5,160 bases of DNA, from positions 1 through 5,160 of the forward strand of contig CBFHNG010000073.1 of NCBI GenBank assembly GCA_965657165.1. The letters are read 5' to 3'. The notes beneath the pieces were generated by a model. That model was not told the DNA's origin, made no database searches, and saw nothing but the letters and a program-made list of their open reading frames with translations. Shown here in pieces: positions 1 to 5,160 of the stretch. The stretch is from UBA3537 sp965657165 (GTDB lineage Bacteria; Bacteroidota; Bacteroidia; Flavobacteriales; Flavobacteriaceae). Made by a program: the position numbers and the translations under genes. Position 1 is the first letter of the stretch. Each line of letters opens with the position of its first letter.

Positions 1-471
1 CGAAAACTAAAGGATTTTGGAACCGGTGTTGGCTTTGGAACTGCGGCCCAAAAACAACAAGAAAGTGCTAATGCTCGTGGCGTTATTGAAAATGCATTGA
101 AAAAAGCTTTTGCTCCTGAATTTTTGAATAGAATTGATGATGTGGTTGTTTTTAATACGCTAGAAAAAGAAGATATTGATAAAATTATTGATATCGAACT
201 AGAAAAACTGCTTGAGCGAATTTCAGAACTTGGCTACAAACTAAAATTGAGTAAAAAAGCGAGAAACTTTATTGCCGAAAAGGGATTTGATAAACAATAC
301 GGTGCGCGACCACTAAAGCGTGCTATTCAAAAATATGTAGAAGATGCCATTGCTGAAGAAATTATCAAGTCAACTGTTCAAGAAGGTGATAGCATCACGA
401 TGGATATTGGTAAAAACGATACTGAATTAAATATCAAAATTACAAGTCCAAAAAAATCAGAAGAACAATAA
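1..471 (+). CDS. clpC: ClpC-type AAA+ unfoldase, C-terminal part (5' end outside the window)
   Basis: The reading frame is open from base 1 and encodes the last 156 residues of an HSP100 ATPase, ending at TAA 469-471. Visible in order: a VGF tripeptide (fragment residues 10-12) in the position of the ClpP-docking loop; an APEFLNRID segment (38-46) with the arginine typical of the second AAA+ module; then the D2 small domain with the sensor-2 motif GARPLKR (101-107) and a short charged tail. The docking tripeptide is seen in ClpA/ClpC and is absent from ClpB, so I call this ClpC rather than a disaggregase. In the family, ClpC unfolds substrates with ATP and threads them into ClpP in the cytoplasm. 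The N-domain and first ATPase module, where McsB or MecA-type adaptors bind in Firmicutes, lie upstream and cannot be judged. The gene converges on hutH and shares its terminator. A TTG at 97 is internal, not a start. Confidence 0.93.
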   Translation, partial: RKLKDFGTGVGFGTAAQKQQESANARGVIENALKKAFAPEFLNRIDDVVVFNTLEKEDIDKIIDIELEKLLERISELGYKLKLSKKARNFIAEKGFDKQYGARPLKRAIQKYVEDAIAEEIIKSTVQEGDSITMDIGKNDTELNIKITSPKKSEEQ

Positions 472-495
472 AATAGATTTCTTTATTCTGTAAAT

Positions 496-523
496 AAACC
501 CTTGCAGATTGCAGGGGTTTTTT
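496..523. terminator. Shared intrinsic terminator between clpC and hutH
   Basis: An 11-bp stem (496-506 AAACCCTTGCA with 510-520 TGCAGGGGTTT, one T-G wobble) closes a three-base GAT loop. A run of six T (518-523) follows on the + strand, as expected for rho-independent termination of clpC, 24 bases after its stop. Read on the - strand, the same stem is followed by TTTATTTA, so it can also end the hutH transcript. The hutH stop codon (522-524) lies inside the T run, one base from the stem. Confidence 0.82.
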
Positions 524-2033
524 ATGCTGAAATTGTCTCAAAAAGCACATCATTATCAAAATTTAATGACTGCATAAAACATATTGTTGTTTTGATATCT
601 ATATAAAGTGGTTTATCATTTTCAGTAAACAAAACTTCCTTTCTGAAAGAAGCTAAAAACTGCTCCAAAAAAGGTGATGTTTTTAATGTTCTCATTTGTA
701 AGGCCTGAGATGCATTCATCAATTCAATTGCAAGAATTCGCTCCACATTGTCAACAAGCTCAAAAGCTTGTGTAGCAGCATTGGCCCCCATGCTTACATG
801 ATCTTCTTGACCATTGGAGGACACAATAGAATCTACGCTAGCAGGAGTAGCTAGTTGTTTATTTGCACTTGCAATACTTGCCGCTGTATACTGAGGAATC
901 ATATAGCCAGAATTTAATCCTGGTGAATTGACTAAAAACGAGGGCAAACCACGCTCTCCAGATATCAATTTATATGTTCTTCGTTCAGAAATACTCCCAA
1001 GTTCAGACATGGCTATTTTTAAGAAATCTAGGCTCAAAGCCAGAGGTTGTCCATGAAAATTTCCTCCCGATATAATTTTATCGGCTTGTGAAAATATATT
1101 TGGGTTATCAGAAACAGAATTAACTTCTGTTAAAACTACGGAAGAAATATGTTCCAATGCATCTTTTGTAGCGCCATGAACTTGTGGCATACAACGAAAA
1201 GAATATGGATCTTGGACATGAATTTTTTCATGTTGCATCAAAGGACTATCATGTAAGAGCTGACGTATACGTTGAGCAGTAAGAATTTGGCCTTTGTGTG
1301 GACGTATCAACTGAACTAATGGGTCAAAGGGTTCAATTCGGCCATCAAAAGCATCTAAGGATAAAGCACCTATTAAATCTGAAAAATAGGAAAGTTTATA
1401 CGATTTTAATAAACAATGTATGGCATAAGCAGACATAAATTGTGTCCCATTTAGCAATGCCAAACCTTCTTTTGATTGCAGTTTTATCGGATTTAAGCTA
1501 TGCGCCTTCAATACATCTTGAGTAGGTTTTTGGACGCCGTTGTGCCAAATCTCACCTTCTCCAATCACACATAAAGCAACATGGGCCAAAGGGGCCAAAT
1601 CCCCTGAAGCTCCCAAAGAGCCTTGCGTGTAAACTACTGGCAAAAGATTAAGATTATAAAAATCAACAAGACGCTGAACAGTTGCAAGTTGTACACCACT
1701 ATTCCCATTCGATAAAGATTTGATTTTTAGCAAAAGCATCAATTTAATAATATGCTGAGGCACCAATTTCCCTGTACCACACGCATGAGAGCGCACCAAA
1801 TTTTCTTGAAGCTGAACTAATTGATTGGAATTAATCGAAACATCGCACAAGGCACCAAAACCAGTATTGATACCATAAATTGGTGTCTCAGAATTTTGCA
1901 TTTTTTGATTTAAATATGTCCTACAATTGACTATATTTTCTTTTACTTCTGATGATAATTCAATGGCAGATTGATTGATAATCAAATCATTGAGTGCAGG
2001 TAAGCTTAATGGATGTGTTGTTATTTTATGCAT
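522..2033 (-). CDS. hutH: Histidine ammonia-lyase
   Basis: Histidine ammonia-lyase converts L-histidine to urocanate and ammonia, the first step of histidine degradation, in the cytoplasm; the family is a homotetramer. From the ATG at 2033 the protein has 503 residues, normal for the family. The Ala-Ser-Gly triad that cyclises to the MIO electrophile is at 142-144 (in GSLGASGDLAPLAH), the same numbers as in the Pseudomonas putida enzyme. Other expected active-site residues are present: Y53 in YGINTGFG, H83 in LVRSHACGTG, N195 in LLNGTQ, Q274/Y277/R280 in QDPYSFRC, F326 in GNFHGQP and E410 in NGQEDH. These favour histidine over tyrosine or phenylalanine. The frame stays open up to a TTG at 2072 and an ATG at 2054, but the family alignment and the likely promoter (2055-2086) both favour 2033. 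The gene stands alone: no hutU, hutI, hutG or ftcD in view. It is convergent with clpC and divergent from the DUF6314-like gene. Confidence 0.95.
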   Translation of the reverse strand: MHKITTHPLSLPALNDLIINQSAIELSSEVKENIVNCRTYLNQKMQNSETPIYGINTGFGALCDVSINSNQLVQLQENLVRSHACGTGKLVPQHIIKLMLLLKIKSLSNGNSGVQLATVQRLVDFYNLNLLPVVYTQGSLGASGDLAPLAHVALCVIGEGEIWHNGVQKPTQDVLKAHSLNPIKLQSKEGLALLNGTQFMSAYAIHCLLKSYKLSYFSDLIGALSLDAFDGRIEPFDPLVQLIRPHKGQILTAQRIRQLLHDSPLMQHEKIHVQDPYSFRCMPQVHGATKDALEHISSVVLTEVNSVSDNPNIFSQADKIISGGNFHGQPLALSLDFLKIAMSELGSISERRTYKLISGERGLPSFLVNSPGLNSGYMIPQYTAASIASANKQLATPASVDSIVSSNGQEDHVSMGANAATQAFELVDNVERILAIELMNASQALQMRTLKTSPFLEQFLASFRKEVLFTENDKPLYIDIKTTICFMQSLNFDNDVLFETISA

Positions 2034-2054
2034 AATTGCTCTATTGGAGTCCAT

Positions 2055-2086
2055 CAAAAGTGCATTATTCAATGAAAATTTCCAAA
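2055..2086 (-). promoter_or_regulatory. Likely hutH promoter, Bacteroidota type
   Basis: On the - strand, TTTG (2086-2083) is followed after 20 bases by CACTTTTG (2062-2055). This matches the Bacteroidota sigma pattern TTTG-N19-21-TAnnTTTG with one mismatch in the -7 element. Transcription would start near 2048-2051, which excludes the upstream TTG and ATG and leaves ATG 2033 as the hutH start, with a short leader of about 15-18 bases. Confidence 0.45.
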
Positions 2087-2101
2087 TAATTGATACAATT
2101 A
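2087..2101. repeat. 15-bp palindrome between divergent promoters, candidate operator
   Basis: TAATTG-ATA-CAATTA is a perfect inverted repeat with 6-bp arms and a 3-base centre. It overlaps the -33 TTG of the rightward promoter (2090-2092) and abuts the -33 element of the leftward hutH promoter (2083-2086). That position would suit a dimeric regulator acting on both genes. In AT-rich DNA such a palindrome can arise by chance, and no regulator gene is in view. Confidence 0.35.
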
Positions 2102-2121
2102 ATTTATTATGTCTAATTTTG
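2090..2121 (+). promoter_or_regulatory. Likely promoter of the DUF6314-like gene, Bacteroidota type
   Basis: TTG (2090-2092), 21 bases, then TAATTTTG (2114-2121), an exact match to the Bacteroidota -7 element TAnnTTTG at an accepted spacing. Transcription would begin near 2125-2128, downstream of the ATG at 2109. The first start codon on that transcript in the right frame is ATG 2160, which is why I use it for the gene. Confidence 0.55.
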
Positions 2122-2159
2122 AAAAGACTATACTTTTAGCTTCATTAAAGATAATAATC

Positions 2160-2615
2160 ATGCCTAAAAACACCAATAAAAATTCAGAAAATTTTCCAAT
2201 TTTAGAAGATTTAGTTGGCGATTGGAATTTAGAACGTTTTTATAACAATGGAGTCAAGGTTCTTGGCAAAGCAAATTTTACAAAAACTAATGCTAATGAG
2301 TTTAAATATTCCGAAAAAGGGATGATGATTCTAGCAGATGGAAAAGAAATGATGTGTGCCAGAAAATACATTTATAAACCTAGTCCTACTGGTTTTGAGG
2401 TGTATTTTTTTGAAAACCCTAAGGAACTATTTCAAAATGTTATCTTGAAAAAAGAAAAAAATGGAAGTCTTAGTGCAAAAGCTACCCATTTTTGTGTAAA
2501 AGATGTCTACGCTTCTTCATATAAATTTTTGAACGATGGACACTTTGAAATCACTCATGTGGTGTGTGGTCCAAAAAAAGAATATACTTCAAAGGGAGTT
2601 TTTAAAAAAACATAG
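2160..2615 (+). CDS. DUF6314-like protein of unknown function
   Basis: A 151-residue protein with no signal peptide or membrane segment, so probably cytoplasmic. Its motif pattern matches what I recall of the DUF6314 family, small proteins of about 140-160 residues with a probable lipocalin-like beta barrel: GDWNLER (20-26), G36 then A-F, YSEKG (50-54), RKYIY (68-72), the cluster H110-x-C112-x-x-D115-x-Y117, Y121-x-F, and a closing GPKKEY (137-142). No catalytic activity is known to me, and the family name rests on memory of the pattern. A longer reading from ATG 2109 would add 17 residues but would begin upstream of the inferred transcription start. It is divergent from hutH and lies 55 bases before the thioredoxin lipoprotein, with no clear terminator or new promoter between them, so the two may be cotranscribed. 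A link to hutH through shared control is possible but unproven. Confidence 0.78.
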   Translation: MPKNTNKNSENFPILEDLVGDWNLERFYNNGVKVLGKANFTKTNANEFKYSEKGMMILADGKEMMCARKYIYKPSPTGFEVYFFENPKELFQNVILKKEKNGSLSAKATHFCVKDVYASSYKFLNDGHFEITHVVCGPKKEYTSKGVFKKT

Positions 2616-2670
2616 AAGTGTAAAAAAAAATGTAACTTCGTAAAACATTTAAATCCTAGAATCATTTATT

Positions 2671-3705
2671 ATGAATAAAACCTCATTTTACACAATTTGT
2701 ATTGCCATAATTTTGGCTGGTTGTCAAAAACCAAAAGACCACGTTGAACTTTCTGGAAAAATATTCAATCCAAGTTCTGATAAAATTACAATTACAAACC
2801 CAGATAATGGCTACAAAAAACAAATAGCCGTTGAGGAAGATGGTTCATTTTCGGATACCCTGAAGGTTGAGGAAGGGCGCTATCGCTTTTTTGATGGTAA
2901 TGAAGTAGGCACAATATTTTTAAAAAATGGCAACTCAACTTCTTTTACTTTAGATACTAAGGAATTTGACGAAACTTTAAAATTTAAAGGAGATGATGCC
3001 GAAAAAAGCAATGTTTTAATTGCATACGCTTTACTTCAAGAAAAACATCTTACTAATGATTTGTTTGATAAAAATCCAAAAGCCTTTCAAGATGCTTTTA
3101 ACGCTTTAGAAAAGGATTTTCAAGATTTAAAATCTAGCTATACATCAATAGACAGCTCATATTTTGAGATTGATAATACCAATTTCAAAAAAATGAAAAT
3201 AGCCTACACAAAGTTTTACGAAGATCGACAAGTACTGAGAAGGGAATTGGCAAAAGGTACTCCTTCTCCTACTTTTGAGAATTTTGAAAATTTTAAAGGT
3301 GGTACTTCATCTTTAAAAGACTTTCGAGGAAAGTATGTCTATATTGATGTTTGGGCAACATGGTGTGGGCCTTGTAAAGTTGAAATTCCTTTTTTGAAGG
3401 AACTAGAACAAAGATTTCATGGGCGCAACATTGAGTTTATCAGTATTTCTGTTGATGATGAAAGACGAAGTGGAACTATGGAAAAAGCACACAAAGCATG
3501 GAAAACTATGGTCGCTGAGAAAAATTTATCAGGAGTTCAACTTTTTACTGGTAGTGGGTGGAAAGCCGATTTTATTCAAGCCTATAAAATCGACGGTATT
3601 CCAAGATTTATTCTTATTGATCCAAAAGGCAATATTGTTGATCCAGATGCACCAAGACCCTCAAGTTCAAGAATTACAGAGCTTTTAGAAGAATTGGGCG
3701 TTTAG
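2671..3705 (+). CDS. TlpA/ResA-like thioredoxin-domain lipoprotein
   Basis: A 344-residue envelope protein. It starts with a lipoprotein signal peptide: K3, a hydrophobic stretch (about 7-16) and the lipobox L15-A-G-C18, giving lipidation at Cys18. Residues 24-105 look like a beta-rich N-terminal domain of the kind Bacteroidota attach to TlpA thioredoxins (DUF4369-like, a weak match). Residues 110-195 are charged and probably helical. The thioredoxin fold runs from about 198 to 344, with the redox motif WCGPC at 231-235 (Cys232, Cys235) and the cis-proline loop GIPRF (309-313, Pro311). Such proteins reduce or exchange disulfides in the periplasm, for example in cytochrome c maturation or stress defence; the substrate here cannot be told from sequence. 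ATG 2671 gives the complete signal peptide. Its TAG overlaps the stop codon of the convergent ytxJ by four bases. No clear terminator follows. Confidence 0.93.
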   Translation: MNKTSFYTICIAIILAGCQKPKDHVELSGKIFNPSSDKITITNPDNGYKKQIAVEEDGSFSDTLKVEEGRYRFFDGNEVGTIFLKNGNSTSFTLDTKEFDETLKFKGDDAEKSNVLIAYALLQEKHLTNDLFDKNPKAFQDAFNALEKDFQDLKSSYTSIDSSYFEIDNTNFKKMKIAYTKFYEDRQVLRRELAKGTPSPTFENFENFKGGTSSLKDFRGKYVYIDVWATWCGPCKVEIPFLKELEQRFHGRNIEFISISVDDERRSGTMEKAHKAWKTMVAEKNLSGVQLFTGSGWKADFIQAYKIDGIPRFILIDPKGNIVDPDAPRPSSSRITELLEELGV

Positions 3706-4079
3706 TTCAAAAATTCTGTGAGTTTAATTTTATTTACATTTTCGTGTGAAGCATGTGCTATGGCTTTACCATTTTTGATGATTAAAAGCTGTGGCGATTG
3801 ATGAACAACATTAAACTGATTTGCAATAGCATTTGAAATTTCACGATAACTAAGTAAATCCAAAAAATAAGCCGTAAAATCAACTTCTGAAAAATTATAA
3901 GCTTTTTTAAATTCGTTTAGTACAAAACGACTTACACTACAGCGTGTGGAATGTTTAAAAATAAGTTGTGGCTTCAAAAAAGAGGCTTCAACTAGAGAGT
4001 TGAGTTGATCAATATCTTCAAATTTTGGTCCAGGCCAATCGTTTGAATTATTGCTTAAAATGGAATCAAATAAGCCCAT
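3702..4079 (-). CDS. ytxJ: YtxJ, bacilliredoxin-like monothiol protein of the bacillithiol system
   Basis: A 125-residue cytoplasmic protein that matches YtxJ (BrxC, DUF2847) over its whole length. The core motif is LIFKHSTRCSVSRF (39-52), with the single active-site cysteine C47. It is followed by the family segment YFLDLLSYREISNAIANQF (71-89), the cis-proline region HQSPQLLIIKNG (93-104, Pro96) and HASH (109-112). YtxJ has a thioredoxin fold and in Firmicutes is tied to removing bacillithiol from S-bacillithiolated proteins after oxidative stress. C47 is the only cysteine in the protein, so a mixed disulfide with bacillithiol fits better than a classical dithiol mechanism. The gene is divergent from clpB across 123 bases and overlaps the end of the thioredoxin lipoprotein gene tail to tail. 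No strong promoter is visible; the best -7-like match (TAATTTTA, 4105-4098) lacks a -33 partner. Confidence 0.93.
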   Translation of the reverse strand: MGLFDSILSNNSNDWPGPKFEDIDQLNSLVEASFLKPQLIFKHSTRCSVSRFVLNEFKKAYNFSEVDFTAYFLDLLSYREISNAIANQFNVVHQSPQLLIIKNGKAIAHASHENVNKIKLTEFLN

Positions 4080-4105
4080 AATTTATCTATAAATTTTTAA
4101 AATTA

Positions 4106-4148
4106 TGACTAAACGTCAGTTTTTTTGTTAAATAAATGTCAATTTGTC
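4106..4148. promoter_or_regulatory. Cluster of TGTC/GTCA half-sites upstream of clpB and ytxJ, candidate stress operator
   Basis: The 123-base gap between ytxJ and clpB contains an inverted pair, TGAC-N5-GTCA (4106-4118), and a direct pair, TGTC-N4-TGTC (4137-4148), the latter 55 bases before the clpB start. There is no CIRCE element (the HrcA site), so if clpB is heat-induced here another control must act. Binding by a stress regulator is inference from repetition and position only. Confidence 0.3.
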
Positions 4149-4161
4149 GTATGTGTTCGAA

Positions 4162-4177
4162 TGGTAAGATAATTGAA
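4162..4177 (+). promoter_or_regulatory. Weak sigma-54-like promoter match before clpB
   Basis: TGGTAAGATAATTGAA places GG (4163-4164) ten bases before GA (4175-4176), the spacing of the sigma-54 -24/-12 elements (TGGCAC...TTGCA). The -24 TGG and -12 TTG are present, but the -12 C is replaced by A and the -24 CAC is poorly kept. Transcription would start near 4187, giving a leader of about 16 bases to ATG 4203. No TAnnTTTG promoter with a proper -33 partner was found in this gap. Confidence 0.22.
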
Positions 4178-4202
4178 TAATCAAATACAAAAATAACCCA
4201 TT

Positions 4203-5160
4203 ATGAACTTTGACAATTATACAATAAAAACACAACAAGCGCTACAACACGCGCAACAAATTGCACAAGAATTTGAACATCAACAAATTGAAAATGAGCA
4301 CCTTTTCAAAGGAATGCAAGCCGTTGATCAAAACGTAATTCCATATTTACTAAAAAAACTTGATGTCAATTCAACACTTTTAAATCAAATTATTGATAAA
4401 GAAATAGAACGTTTTCCAAAAGTAAGCGGCTCGGATCAAATATTGTCGAGAACCTTAGTTAAAACATTGGGAGATGCGGTTGCTATCTCAAAAAAAACAG
4501 GAGGAGAATACGTTTCTATTGAAGATGTTTTTCTTGCTTTATTTAAATCAAAAAGTAAATTCTCACAAATTCTAAAAGATCAAGGTGTTACTGAAAAAGA
4601 CTTGGAAGCTTGTATAACAGAGCTAAGAAAAGGACAATCTGTAACCTCCAAAAGTCAAGAGGATACCTACAATGCCTTAAATAAATATGCCAAAAATCTT
4701 AATCAAATGGCTCGTGATAATCGCTTAGATCCTGTGATTGGTCGCGATGAAGAAATTCGAAGAATTCTCCAAATATTATCGAGAAGAACAAAAAATAATC
4801 CCATATTAGTTGGTGAACCTGGCACTGGAAAAACAGCAATCGCAGAAGGACTTGCACACCGAATAATTACAGGTGATGTTCCTGAAAATTTAAAAGACAA
4901 ACAAGTATTCGCTTTGGATATGGGAGCACTTATTGCAGGTGCAAAATACAAAGGCGAATTTGAAGAACGTCTGAAATCGGTAATCAAAGAAGTGACGCAA
5001 GACTCTGGTGATGTGGTGCTATTTATAGACGAAATTCATACACTTGTTGGAGCTGGTGGTGGCGAAGGTGCTATGGATGCAGCAAATATTTTAAAACCAG
5101 CGTTGGCGCGTGGTGAACTTAGAGCGATTGGTGCGACTACGCTAGACGAATATCAAAAGT
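4203..5160 (+). CDS. clpB: ClpB protein disaggregase, N-terminal part (3' end outside the window)
   Basis: The frame from ATG 4203 runs off the window after 319 codons; a full ClpB has roughly 860 residues. Residues 1-142 form the Clp N-domain, with two related helical repeats (NYTIKTQQALQHAQQIA near the start and SRTLVKTLGDAVAIS at 82-96). NBD1 follows: LNKYAKNLNQMARDNRLDPV leads into IGRDEEI, Walker A GEPGTGKT at 204-211, pore loop GAKYKGEFEER at 246-256, Walker B LFIDEIH at 273-279 (Asp276, Glu277), and GAGGGEGAMDAANILKPAL beyond it. Positions agree within two residues with Escherichia coli ClpB. Together with DnaK, ClpB extracts polypeptides from aggregates in the cytoplasm using ATP. It is distinct from the clpC at the left edge. 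The middle coiled coil and NBD2, which would confirm the absence of a ClpP-docking loop, lie outside. It is divergent from ytxJ; the start has an AT-rich leader and no Shine-Dalgarno. Confidence 0.97.
   Translation, partial: MNFDNYTIKTQQALQHAQQIAQEFEHQQIENEHLFKGMQAVDQNVIPYLLKKLDVNSTLLNQIIDKEIERFPKVSGSDQILSRTLVKTLGDAVAISKKTGGEYVSIEDVFLALFKSKSKFSQILKDQGVTEKDLEACITELRKGQSVTSKSQEDTYNALNKYAKNLNQMARDNRLDPVIGRDEEIRRILQILSRRTKNNPILVGEPGTGKTAIAEGLAHRIITGDVPENLKDKQVFALDMGALIAGAKYKGEFEERLKSVIKEVTQDSGDVVLFIDEIHTLVGAGGGEGAMDAANILKPALARGELRAIGATTLDEYQK

Noticed and set aside
97..471. A separate 124-residue gene starting at TTG 97
   Set aside because: The same frame is open from base 1 and encodes continuous ClpC sequence, including the ClpP-docking loop, so the TTG is an internal leucine codon.
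522..2033. Tyrosine ammonia-lyase of a flexirubin pigment cluster, common in this phylum
   Set aside because: The protein has QGSLGASGDLAPLAH and NGQEDH, typical of histidine ammonia-lyase, and no pigment genes are nearby.
2034..2072. N-terminal extension of HutH from TTG 2072 or ATG 2054
   Set aside because: The extra 13 or 7 residues fall outside the family alignment, and the likely promoter at 2055-2086 overlaps them.
2109..2159. N-terminal extension of the DUF6314-like protein from ATG 2109
   Set aside because: An exact TAnnTTTG promoter element lies at 2114-2121, so the transcript should begin after this ATG.
2615..2639. Possible hairpin GAAGT...ACTTC after the DUF6314-like gene
   Set aside because: The stem is only 5 bp with a 15-base loop and lacks a following T run, so it is not a credible terminator.
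3419..3688. An 89-residue frame on the + strand
   Set aside because: It lies wholly inside the thioredoxin domain of the lipoprotein gene in another frame and resembles no protein I know.
3690..3717. Possible hairpin AGAATT...AATTCT at the tlpA-like / ytxJ junction
   Set aside because: A 6-bp AT-rich stem with a 16-base loop and no T run is not enough to call a terminator.
4098..4105. Promoter for ytxJ (TAATTTTA on the - strand)
   Set aside because: One mismatch in the -7 element and no TTG at the right distance upstream; in such AT-rich DNA this is expected by chance.
4703..4987. A 94-residue frame on the - strand
   Set aside because: It is antisense to the conserved NBD1 of clpB and is a by-product of that coding sequence.

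Overview
The window reads as ordinary chromosomal DNA of a low-GC member of the Bacteroidota, most likely the class Flavobacteriia. The evidence is the AT-rich composition, genes without Shine-Dalgarno sequences, promoter matches of the TTG / TAnnTTTG type used in this phylum, a TlpA-type thioredoxin lipoprotein with an added N-terminal domain, and ClpC, HutH and YtxJ proteins that look flavobacterial. It holds six protein genes packed with short gaps. I see no RNA gene, mobile element, CRISPR array or prophage.

Layout: (1) 1-471, the 3' end of clpC (+), an AAA+ unfoldase that feeds ClpP. It ends at a hairpin terminator at 496-523 that also serves the convergent neighbour. (2) 522-2033, hutH (-), histidine ammonia-lyase, standing without other histidine-degradation genes. 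(3) 2034-2159, a compact divergent control region: two back-to-back promoters with a 15-bp palindrome between them. (4) 2160-2615 (+), a small protein resembling the uncharacterised DUF6314 family. (5) 2671-3705 (+), a lipoprotein with a TlpA/ResA-like thioredoxin domain. (6) 3702-4079 (-), ytxJ, a bacilliredoxin-like monothiol protein that meets the previous gene tail to tail with overlapping stop codons. (7) 4080-4202, a divergent control region rich in TGTC/GTCA half-sites. (8) 4203-5160 (+), the first 319 codons of clpB, the disaggregase, cut by the window edge.

Functionally, the genes cover protein quality control (ClpC, ClpB) and thiol redox chemistry (TlpA-like in the envelope, YtxJ in the cytoplasm), plus one catabolic enzyme and one protein of unknown function. 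The shared theme is stress and housekeeping, but the window does not show that they form one system. YtxJ implies that the organism uses bacillithiol. I found no convincing undescribed system. The points most worth a second look are the two divergent control regions and the DUF6314-like gene.
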